This document shows, in pieces, positions 16,504 to 24,155 of a stretch of DNA of 64,000 nucleotides. Origin of the DNA: an uncultured Bacteroidales bacterium (GTDB lineage Bacteria > Bacteroidota > Bacteroidia > Bacteroidales > UBA932); contig CALUPG010000003.1 of assembly GCA_944322565.1 (NCBI GenBank), forward strand, positions 124,001-188,000. The letters are read 5' to 3'. Within the stretch, counting starts at the first letter, position 1. Each line of letters opens with the position of its first letter. Both the position numbers and the translations under genes were made by a program. The notes under the pieces are model-generated. The model had not been told where the DNA came from. It made no database searches and saw only the letters and a program-made list of their open reading frames with translations.

Positions 16504-17586
16504 ATGGACAATAAACTCGGTGCAACTCTCAAATTGGAGAACGGGATGGAGTTCAGGGGCTATTCTTTCGGATATGCCGGGCCTTGCGACGGGGAAGTAG
16601 TATTCTCCACGGCTATGGTAGGATATCCCGAAAGCCTGACTGACCCTTCATATTCCGGTCAGATTCTCTGTGTGACTTACCCTCTTGTGGGAAATTACGG
16701 TGTTCCGGCGGACGGGGAGGACGAATTCGGCATCTCCAGGAATTTCGAATCGGACAGGATACATGTCCGCGGACTTCTTATCTCCGACTATTCCTTTGAA
16801 TACAGCCATTGGAAGGCGGTGAAGAGCCTCGATGAGTGGCTCAAGGAACAGAAGATTCCCGGAATCTACGGAATAGACACAAGGGAACTCACCAAGATTC
16901 TCCGCGAACATGGGTCCATGCTCGGGATTATTGTCCCGGACGGATTCACAAGGGATTTCCCGATTGAAGACCCGAATCTCGTCAACCAGGTCGCCATAGT
17001 GAGCTGCAAGGAGGTGATACGGTACGGCAAGGGAGACAAAAAGATAGTCCTGGTGGACTGCGGGGTAAAGAACAACATCCTCAGATGCCTTATCCGCAGG
17101 GGAGTGGAAGTCATCAGGGTACCGTGGGACTATGATTTCAATACACTTGAATATGACGGGCTCTTCATTTCCAACGGCCCGGGCAATCCGGCACTCTGCG
17201 ACAAGACTGTCGGGCATATCCGTCAGGCCATGAAAAGCGACAGGCCGATATTCGGAATCTGCATGGGCAACCAGCTGCTGTGTGTGGCCGGAGGAGCGTC
17301 CACCTACAAGCTCAAATACGGGCACCGCAGCCACAACCAGCCTGTGAGGATGGTCGGGACAAACCGCTGCTTCATCACTTCCCAGAACCATGGCTTTGCT
17401 GTGGACAACAGGACTCTCGGAGAAGACTGGGAGCCGCTCTTTGTCAACATGAACGACGGTACCAACGAGGGCATCAGGCACAAGTCCAGGCCGTTCTTCT
17501 CCGCTCAGTTCCATCCTGAGGCTACAAGCGGGCCGACTGACACTGAATTCCTCTTCGACGAATTTCTCTCCAAGGTAAGGGGCTGA
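16504..17586 (+). CDS. carA: Carbamoyl-phosphate synthase small (glutaminase) subunit
   Basis: 360 aa from ATG 16504, the normal CarA length. The frame is open for 96 bases upstream, but CarA homology starts at this ATG (LGATLKLENGMEFRG). The N-terminal CPSase small domain (to about residue 170) is followed by a class I glutamine amidotransferase: SNGPGNP, GICMGNQ with nucleophile Cys253 (most families have GICLGHQ), and FHPEA with His337 and Glu339. The subunit hydrolyses glutamine and channels ammonia to CarB for pyrimidine and arginine synthesis. carB begins 68 bp downstream, clearly in the same operon. Confidence 0.97.
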   Translation: MDNKLGATLKLENGMEFRGYSFGYAGPCDGEVVFSTAMVGYPESLTDPSYSGQILCVTYPLVGNYGVPADGEDEFGISRNFESDRIHVRGLLISDYSFEYSHWKAVKSLDEWLKEQKIPGIYGIDTRELTKILREHGSMLGIIVPDGFTRDFPIEDPNLVNQVAIVSCKEVIRYGKGDKKIVLVDCGVKNNILRCLIRRGVEVIRVPWDYDFNTLEYDGLFISNGPGNPALCDKTVGHIRQAMKSDRPIFGICMGNQLLCVAGGASTYKLKYGHRSHNQPVRMVGTNRCFITSQNHGFAVDNRTLGEDWEPLFVNMNDGTNEGIRHKSRPFFSAQFHPEATSGPTDTEFLFDEFLSKVRG

Positions 17587-17654
17587 GTTCAGCAATATTT
17601 CCGAGACAGGATAAACATTCCAAGGCAACAGAAAATATCCCAACACAAGCAGAC

Positions 17655-20600
17655 ATGATAGACAACGACATAAAGAAAGTGGTGATTCTCGGTTCCGGCG
17701 CCCTCAAGATAGGGGAGGCCGGCGAGTTCGACTATTCAGGCTCCCAGGCACTCAAGGCGCTCAAGGAAGAAGGCATCGAGACAGTGCTCATCAATCCGAA
17801 CATTGCCACGGTGCAGACTTCGGAAGGAGTGGCCGACAAGATTTATTTTCTCCCTGTCACACCTTATTTCGTGGAGAAGGTCATCCTGAAGGAGAAGCCG
17901 CAGGGCATCCTTCTGGCCTTCGGCGGACAGACTGCCCTGAACTGCGGGGTGGAACTTTACCGCAGCGGAGTGCTTGCCTCCAACAATGTCAGGGTCCTGG
18001 GCACCCCTGTCCAGGCTATAATTGACACGGAAGACAGGGAACTGTTCGTGGAGAAGCTGGACCAGATCAATGTGAAGACGATAAAGTCCCATGCCGCTGA
18101 GTCCATGGAACAGGCAAGGGCAGCGGCATCCGAACTCGGTTATCCGGTGATTATCCGCGCGGCCTATGCCCTCGGAGGGCTCGGCTCCGGATTCTGCGAC
18201 AATGAGCAGGAGCTCAACGAAGTCTGTGAGAAGGCTTTCTCATTCTCTCCGCAGGTGCTTGTCGAGAAATCCCTCAAGGGCTGGAAGGAGATTGAATATG
18301 AGGTTGTGAGAGACAGATATGACAACTGCATCACAGTCTGCAACATGGAGAACTTCGACCCGCTCGGAATCCATACCGGGGAAAGTATAGTCGTGGCTCC
18401 GTCACAGACTCTGACAAACGAAGAATACCATTATCTGAGGGAACTGTCCATAAAGATAGTGCGCCATATCGGCATAGTCGGGGAGTGCAATGTCCAGTAT
18501 GCCTTCAATCCTGATGCCATGGACTACAGGGTGATTGAGGTGAATGCCAGGCTCAGCCGCTCTTCGGCCCTCGCATCCAAGGCCACAGGCTATCCGCTCG
18601 CGTTCGTGGCTGCAAAACTCGGTCTCGGATACGGGCTGTTTGACCTGAAGAATTCCGTCACAAGGGAAACACCGGCGTTCTTCGAGCCGGCGCTTGACTA
18701 TATTGTCTGCAAGATTCCGCGATGGGACCTCTCCAAGTTCCACGGAGTGTCCCGCAAGATCGGCTCCAGCATGAAGAGCGTGGGCGAGGTCATGGCCATC
18801 GGACGCAGCTTCGAGGAAGCCATTCAGAAGGGGCTCAGGATGATAGGACAGGGTGCGCACGGATTCGTGGGCAACAAGGAACTCAAGGTGGCCGATGTCG
18901 ACGAGGCACTGAGGGAGCCTACCGACCGCCGCATATTCGTGATTTCAAAGGCCATGCGTGCTGGCTACAGTGTCGATCAGATTCATCAGCTGACCAGGAT
19001 TGACAGGTGGTTCCTCGAGAAACTCTCAGGCATCGTGCGGACATTCAATCAGATGCACGAGTATGACAACTGTGAGGCAATGCCGGTGGACCTGCTCCGC
19101 CGGGCAAAGCAGCAGGGATTCTCGGATTTCCAGATTGCCAGGGCCGTATACAAAGACAAGATTGACAACGAGGATGCCCAGACCATTGTGCGCGCATTCA
19201 GAAAGTCACATGGCATCGTGCCTTGCGTAAAGCAGATAGATACCCTTGCCGCAGAATTCCCTGCCCAGACCAATTATCTGTATCTTACATACAACGGCAC
19301 ATACAACGACATCAGATACGAACACGACGGCAAGTCAGTCATTGTCCTCGGTTCCGGAGCCTACCGCATCGGAAGTTCCGTGGAATTCGACTGGTGCTCC
19401 GTCAATGCTCTCAACACCATCAGGAAGGAAGGCTACAGGGGAATAATGATCAACTACAACCCCGAAACGGTTTCCACTGACTATGACATGTGCGACAGGC
19501 TCTATTTCGATGAGCTTACATTCGAGCGCGTCATGGACATCTACGAGCTCGAGCAGCCGCACGGAGTCGTTGTGTCGGTAGGAGGACAGATCCCGAACAA
19601 TCTGGCTCTCAGACTTGACCAGAACGGTGTCAATATTCTCGGAACGACTGCACAGTGCATCGACAAGGCTGAGGACAGACACAAATTCTCGTCCATAGTG
19701 GATGCCCTCGGAATAGATCAGCCGAAATGGAGAGAACTGACTACAATCGACGATGTACATTCATTCGTCGACCAGGTCGGCTATCCGGTGCTTGTGCGGC
19801 CGTCGTACGTGCTCTCCGGAGCTGCGATGAATGTCTGCTACAACGAAGAGGAACTCAGGCGCTTCCTGTCGCTTGCCGCTGAAGTCTCCCAGAAGCATCC
19901 TGTAGTCATCAGCGAATTCATGCAGAGATGCAAGGAAATCGAATTCGATGCCGTTGCCGACGGGGGAGAGGTGATTGCCTACGCCATTTCGGAACACATC
20001 GAGTTCGCCGGAGTACACTCGGGTGACGCAACAATCCAGTTCCCTCCTCAGAAGCTCTATATCGAGACCGTCCGCCGCATCAAGAAAATCGCAAAGAAAA
20101 TTGCCTCCGCCCTTGAGATTTCAGGGCCTTTCAATATCCAGTTCCTTGCCAAGGAGAATGCAATCAAAGTCATAGAGTGCAACCTCAGGGCATCAAGAAG
20201 TTTCCCGTTTGTCTCCAAGGTCCTTAAAATCAACCTTATTGAACTTGCGACCAAGGTCATGCTGGGCAAACACCCGGCAGCACCCCACAAGAGTGCCTTC
20301 GACCTTGACTATGTCGGCATCAAGGCGTCGCAGTTCTCATTCTCCCGTCTCCAGCAGGCTGACCCTGTCCTCGGAGTCGACATGGCGTCTACAGGTGAGG
20401 TGGGATGCATCGGTGATGACTTCAATGAGGCTCTCCTGAAGTCAGTGCTCTCCGTAGGATATACCATTCCCGAGAAGAACATCCTGATTTCATCGGGGGA
20501 CATCATGCAGAAGGCCGATCTCTACGGGGCATGCAAGCTGCTTGCGGAACACGGCTACACCATCTATGCGACCGGCGGCTCATACCGCTATCTCGTGGAG

Positions 20601-20894
20601 AACGGAGTGCCGGCCACGAGAGTCATCTGGCCGAGCGAATGCGCTGACAAGGAGCTTGCCACCGAATTCGAGCCTGCTCTCAAGATGATACAGGACAAGA
20701 AAATTGACCTTGTGATAAATATTCCGAAGAACTATACCGCTGTAGAAATGGAGAACGGCTATATGATACGCCGCGCGGCAATAGACTTCAATATACCGCT
20801 CATCACCAATGCCAGGCTTGCCACAGCCTTCATCAGGGCATTCTGTGCAATGGGCATAGATGACATCAGCATCAAGTCCTGGGACCAGTACTGA
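17655..20894 (+). CDS. carB: Carbamoyl-phosphate synthase large subunit
   Basis: 1079 aa, full length. Two homologous halves each begin with a VLGSGA-type glycine loop (KVVILGSGALKIGEAGEF near the start; VIVLGSGAYRIGSSVEFDW near residue 555), and each holds an ATP-grasp domain (NARLSRSSALASKATGYP in the first, NLRASRSFPFVSK in the second). The last 140 residues are a methylglyoxal-synthase-like allosteric domain. The enzyme makes carbamoyl phosphate from bicarbonate, ammonia from CarA and two ATP in the cytoplasm. No frameshift or missing motif was seen. A 16-bp perfect hairpin follows the stop by 55 bases. Confidence 0.98.
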   Translation: MIDNDIKKVVILGSGALKIGEAGEFDYSGSQALKALKEEGIETVLINPNIATVQTSEGVADKIYFLPVTPYFVEKVILKEKPQGILLAFGGQTALNCGVELYRSGVLASNNVRVLGTPVQAIIDTEDRELFVEKLDQINVKTIKSHAAESMEQARAAASELGYPVIIRAAYALGGLGSGFCDNEQELNEVCEKAFSFSPQVLVEKSLKGWKEIEYEVVRDRYDNCITVCNMENFDPLGIHTGESIVVAPSQTLTNEEYHYLRELSIKIVRHIGIVGECNVQYAFNPDAMDYRVIEVNARLSRSSALASKATGYPLAFVAAKLGLGYGLFDLKNSVTRETPAFFEPALDYIVCKIPRWDLSKFHGVSRKIGSSMKSVGEVMAIGRSFEEAIQKGLRMIGQGAHGFVGNKELKVADVDEALREPTDRRIFVISKAMRAGYSVDQIHQLTRIDRWFLEKLSGIVRTFNQMHEYDNCEAMPVDLLRRAKQQGFSDFQIARAVYKDKIDNEDAQTIVRAFRKSHGIVPCVKQIDTLAAEFPAQTNYLYLTYNGTYNDIRYEHDGKSVIVLGSGAYRIGSSVEFDWCSVNALNTIRKEGYRGIMINYNPETVSTDYDMCDRLYFDELTFERVMDIYELEQPHGVVVSVGGQIPNNLALRLDQNGVNILGTTAQCIDKAEDRHKFSSIVDALGIDQPKWRELTTIDDVHSFVDQVGYPVLVRPSYVLSGAAMNVCYNEEELRRFLSLAAEVSQKHPVVISEFMQRCKEIEFDAVADGGEVIAYAISEHIEFAGVHSGDATIQFPPQKLYIETVRRIKKIAKKIASALEISGPFNIQFLAKENAIKVIECNLRASRSFPFVSKVLKINLIELATKVMLGKHPAAPHKSAFDLDYVGIKASQFSFSRLQQADPVLGVDMASTGEVGCIGDDFNEALLKSVLSVGYTIPEKNILISSGDIMQKADLYGACKLLAEHGYTIYATGGSYRYLVENGVPATRVIWPSECADKELATEFEPALKMIQDKKIDLVINIPKNYTAVEMENGYMIRRAAIDFNIPLITNARLATAFIRAFCAMGIDDISIKSWDQY

Positions 20895-20948
20895 TGCAGG
20901 AGAGAAGTCCCGGGAATGAATCAAAATATGGAGACCGGGAGGTTTTCT

Positions 20949-20994
20949 AACAGCAAGAGGGCGAGTCTGACTTTTGATTCGCCCTCTTGCTGTT
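20949..20994. terminator. Perfect 16-bp hairpin between convergent carB and the thioredoxin-like gene
   Basis: Arms AACAGCAAGAGGGCGA (20949-20964) and its exact complement (20979-20994), loop of 14. No T-run follows on either strand, so it is more likely a bidirectional transcript-end stabiliser or a Rho-linked terminator than an intrinsic terminator. Confidence 0.55.
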
Positions 20995-21086
20995 CGTACT
21001 CCTGATGGAGTCCGGTTCCAAATATTCAATTCCCAAAGAGGTAAAATTCCTTTCGGGTCATCCTTGATAATTGTCTGTCATTAATA

Positions 21087-21695
21087 TTATTCTCCGAACA
21101 TCTCGTCCAGTTTCTCGTACAGTGCGGGGTCTTCTCCGAGGAATGCCTCCACGACCTTCCCGTCCGGGGAGATGATGATTTTGCTCGGATATCCCTGGAT
21201 GCCGTATTCCACGATGAGCGACTGGTCGTAACCGTTGTAGAGATTGGTCCATTCCAGAGCGTATTTCTCTACTCCGGCCTTCCATGCCTCCTGTGTTTCA
21301 CGGCAGTCTATGCCGATGAATTCAATCTTATCCGAATATTTCTGATAATATTCCTTCATCTCCGGGATGCCCATCACGCAATAGCGGCACCATGTGCCCC
21401 AGAAGTCAAGAAGTGCATATTTCCCGCTGAAGTCGGCAAGAGTGACCTCCTTGCCGTCAATGTCAATGAGACTGAAGTCCGGCACCTGATATCCTTGAGT
21501 CATCTTTGCCCAGTTGGCCTTCTTCAGCGCAACCGTATCCGTCACGGCAGCAGTTGAATCCTCCGTCTTTGTCCCGGCGTCCTTCTGTCCGCCATCCTTT
21601 TGTCCTGAAGTATTCCTTCCGCCGCAAGATGACACCATCATCACGGCACACAGCGCCATCAGCGCCTGCATCATTCTCCTTTTCATGTTTAGCAT
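21087..21695 (-). CDS. TlpA/ResA-like thioredoxin-fold lipoprotein
   Basis: 202 aa from ATG 21695; ATG 21686 is an equally good start. The lipoprotein signal ends in VSSCGG. A linker rich in Lys, Asp and Thr leads to an AhpC-TSA/thioredoxin domain from about residue 60: VPDFSLIDIDGKEV, DFWGTWCRYC (the redox pair) and YPSKIIISPDGKVV with the usual cis-Pro. Such proteins reduce or exchange disulfides in the periplasm, for example in cytochrome maturation or stress. No partner gene is adjacent: rho lies upstream on the same strand but is separated by 370 bp of repeats. Tandem 21-bp repeats directly upstream suggest specific control. Confidence 0.87.
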   Translation of the reverse strand: MLNMKRRMMQALMALCAVMMVSSCGGRNTSGQKDGGQKDAGTKTEDSTAAVTDTVALKKANWAKMTQGYQVPDFSLIDIDGKEVTLADFSGKYALLDFWGTWCRYCVMGIPEMKEYYQKYSDKIEFIGIDCRETQEAWKAGVEKYALEWTNLYNGYDQSLIVEYGIQGYPSKIIISPDGKVVEAFLGEDPALYEKLDEMFGE

Positions 21696-21700
21696 TTATA

Positions 21701-21737
21701 TAATTCTTAATCCGCGTATTGTAATTCTTAATCCGCG
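21701..21737. repeat. Two 16-bp direct repeats with 21-bp period upstream of the thioredoxin-like gene
   Basis: TAATTCTTAATCCGCG occurs at 21701-21716 and exactly again at 21722-21737. The first copy ends 6 bases upstream of the ATG at 21695 (minus strand), so it sits in the promoter/leader. Paired direct repeats of this period are typical of tandem regulator sites. Confidence 0.8.
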
Positions 21738-21813
21738 GCCGTTGGAATGTATTTTTAGTCTCCATCGGGCGCGTTTTTCCTGCATTTTCGTGCCAGTTGG
21801 TATTTTCAAAATG

Positions 21814-21852
21814 CCGACGGCCACACTTTTGCTGGAAAATCACGGCCGTCGG
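21814..21852 (-). terminator. Hairpin downstream of rho
   Basis: Perfect arms CCGACGGCC (21814-21822) and GGCCGTCGG (21844-21852). On the minus strand the stem is followed by CATTTTG, a short T-run. It lies about 215 bases after the rho stop and could end the rho transcript. Confidence 0.5.
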
Positions 21853-21963
21853 ACCAGTAAAATGCTGTCCATCGGCCAGGTCTTATGCCTCCGCCTGCAT
21901 GCCTCCGACTCCCAAAGTGAATATCCGCAGCATATATCTGCTTGCTGTGCATCATTGTTCTGA

Positions 21964-22065
21964 CATGGAAGGAAGAGTCCCGGAGGCGTGGCCGCCCGTG
22001 GCCTCGTGAACGGGAGGGACCCGCACAAGCGGGAGGGATTTACCTCCGGGACTCTTCCTTCCATG
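21964..22065. repeat. Large inverted repeat with two inner hairpins, directly after rho
   Basis: Perfect 23-bp arms at 21964-21986 and 22043-22065 enclose two smaller stems, CCCGT/ACGGG (21995-22014) and CCCGC/GCGGG (22020-22033). The sequence CGGGAGGGA occurs twice inside. The outer arm starts two bases after the rho stop codon. No T-run follows on the minus strand. It could be a REP-like or other small mobile palindrome, or a transcript-stabilising structure. Confidence 0.85.
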
Positions 22066-22066
22066 G

Positions 22067-23932
22067 CTATTGCAATTTGTCCCCGTTCATAGTTATCAGA
22101 AATTCCTCATTGCTCGCCGTCTTCTCAAGTCTTGTCTTCAGGAATTCCATCGCTTCGACGGAGTTCATGTCTGCAAGATAGTTGCGGAGCACCCAGATTC
22201 TGTTGCTCTGGTCAGGAGTGTAGAGCAGGTCGTCGCGCCTTGTGCTGCTCAGGGTCACGTCCACGGCAGGGAAGATTCTCTTGTTCGCAAGTTTTCTGTC
22301 AAGCTGGAGTTCCATATTGCCGGTTCCCTTGAATTCCTCAAAGATCACATCATCCATCTTCGAGCCTGTGTCAGTGAGGGCTGTGGCAAGAATTGTGAGC
22401 GAACCACCGTTCTCGATGTTGCGGGCCGCCCCGAAGAATCTCTTCGGCTTGTGGAGTGCATTGGCGTCCACACCTCCGGAAAGCACTTTCCCTGATGCCG
22501 GCTGCACGGTATTGTATGCTCTGGCAAGCCTTGTTATCGAATCCAGGAAAATCACCACATCATGGCCGCATTCCACCATTCTCTTCGCCTTCTCAAGCAC
22601 CATGTTGGCGACTTTCACATGTCTTTCCGCCGGTTCGTCGAAAGTGGAGGCTACGACTTCTGCCTTCACGCTCCTGGCCATGTCCGTTACTTCCTCAGGT
22701 CTCTCGTCGATAAGAAGGACGATGAGATATGCTTCCGGATGATTGTCCGCGATGGCGTTTGCAATGGCCTTCAGCAGCATTGTCTTTCCTGTCTTCGGCT
22801 GGGCTACGATGAGGCCTCTCTGTCCTTTTCCTATCGGAGTGAACATGTCCACTACCCGGCATGAGAGGTCGTTGTGGCCGTGGCCGAGAAGATTGAATTT
22901 CCTGTCCGGAAAGAGAGGGGTGAGGAAATCGAACGGAACCCTGTCTCTGATGAATTCAGGAGTCCTTCCGTTGATATATTTGATTTTTACCAGAGGGAAA
23001 TATTTGTCCCCTTCCTTCGGCGGCCTGATTTCTCCGGTGACAGTATCCCCGGTCTTGAGGCCGTTGGCCTTGATCTGCCCGGCGGACACATAGATGTCGT
23101 CCGGTGAGTTGAGATAGTTGTAGTCCGAAGATCTGAGGAAACCATATCCGTCCGGCATGATTTCAAGTACTCCGGTAGCTTCGACCACACCTTCAAATTC
23201 TATCTTGTGATACTGGTTCGGCTGTACGGGCAGATTGTATCTCGGCCGCTGTACATTGTTGTTCTGCTGGCCGTTTCTGCGGTCTTGCTGCCGCTGCTGG
23301 AACTTCTGCTGCGGCCGGTCCTGCTGCACCGGTCCGTTCTGAGTCTGAATTTCCTGTCCTGCCTGCTCCTGGGACGCACTCTGACTGTCGCGAAGTCCGG
23401 CCGTTTCCTGTTCGGGCATTTCATTCTGCTGGAGCGGCTGCGCATTGACGGCATTTCCCTGCTGCCCTTTCTGGATTCTTGTCCTTTTGCCTCTGGCTTT
23501 TGGCTGCTGCTTTGCAGGAATCTCTTTGTCTGCCGGAGCAGAATCTCCGGATGCCGTGGCCTCTGCGCCAGCCGCTGGGTCAGATACGGCATTGTCTGCA
23601 ACGATTTTTTCTTCAGTCTTTTTCCGTGGCTTGCGGCCTCGTTTCGCCGGAGCATTTCCGGTCTGCGTCTGTACTGTCTCAGCCGTTGATTCAGAATTTG
23701 CTGCAGTACTTTCTTCTGCGCTTTCTGCCACAGGAAGTGCAACTTTCCTTGGTCTGCCGCGCTTCTTCGGCTTTTCAGGCTCTTTCTGCGAGTCAATCAC
23801 AGCTTCTTCGTCAAGAATCTTATACACAAGGTCATCCTTGCTCATCTTCTTTACCCCTTTAATCTTGAGTTCAGCCGCAATGTCACGCAGCTGGTCTTCT
23901 CCCATCTCTTTCAGCTCAAAAATCTTATGCAT
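22067..23932 (-). CDS. rho: Transcription termination factor Rho with long disordered insertion
   Basis: 621 aa, about 200 longer than E. coli Rho. Residues 1-45 are the Rho N-terminal helix domain. Residues about 50-240 are low-complexity: AT-hook-like KRGRPRK and KRGRKPRK, then a Gln/Asn/Arg-rich stretch. The cold-shock RNA-binding domain starts near 243 ([15 protein letters not shown]). The ATPase has QPKTGKT (Walker A), [15 protein letters not shown] and the Q/R-loop regions through to the C-terminus. Rho is a hexameric RNA helicase that ends transcription. The Bacteroides thetaiotaomicron homologue has a comparable disordered region reported to drive phase separation. It is preceded by its own promoter and a leader of about 150 nt, fitting autoregulation. 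Confidence 0.97.
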   Translation of the reverse strand: MHKIFELKEMGEDQLRDIAAELKIKGVKKMSKDDLVYKILDEEAVIDSQKEPEKPKKRGRPRKVALPVAESAEESTAANSESTAETVQTQTGNAPAKRGRKPRKKTEEKIVADNAVSDPAAGAEATASGDSAPADKEIPAKQQPKARGKRTRIQKGQQGNAVNAQPLQQNEMPEQETAGLRDSQSASQEQAGQEIQTQNGPVQQDRPQQKFQQRQQDRRNGQQNNNVQRPRYNLPVQPNQYHKIEFEGVVEATGVLEIMPDGYGFLRSSDYNYLNSPDDIYVSAGQIKANGLKTGDTVTGEIRPPKEGDKYFPLVKIKYINGRTPEFIRDRVPFDFLTPLFPDRKFNLLGHGHNDLSCRVVDMFTPIGKGQRGLIVAQPKTGKTMLLKAIANAIADNHPEAYLIVLLIDERPEEVTDMARSVKAEVVASTFDEPAERHVKVANMVLEKAKRMVECGHDVVIFLDSITRLARAYNTVQPASGKVLSGGVDANALHKPKRFFGAARNIENGGSLTILATALTDTGSKMDDVIFEEFKGTGNMELQLDRKLANKRIFPAVDVTLSSTRRDDLLYTPDQSNRIWVLRNYLADMNSVEAMEFLKTRLEKTASNEEFLITMNGDKLQ

Positions 23933-24093
23933 ATAATAATGAATTTGTCCGATAAGAACGACTGCCCCGACGGAAAGTCACCGCTTGCGCAGCCTGTCTT
24001 AAATCATGTCAAAATTTATCGGAATTGATCCCGGCAATGTATTCCGGATATAAAAGTCTCAATTGATAAGAATCCATTGTTTCCATGGACACA

Positions 24094-24124
24094 CAAAAAT
24101 AGTAAAATTTATGTATGCTGCAAA
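24094..24124 (-). promoter_or_regulatory. Promoter of rho
   Basis: Minus-strand TTTG (24121-24124), 19 bases, then TATTTTTG (24094-24101). The start site would be near 24087, leaving about 155 nt of untranslated leader before the rho ATG at 23932. The rest of the 23933-24155 gap shows no other gene. Confidence 0.62.
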
Positions 24125-24155
24125 AAAAATCAGGACAGATACGCATCTGCAGCCA

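Noticed and set aside
16648..17646. A 332-codon minus-strand open frame opposite carA
   Set aside because: carA is unambiguous and the antisense frame shows no motif; long antisense frames are common in this codon usage.
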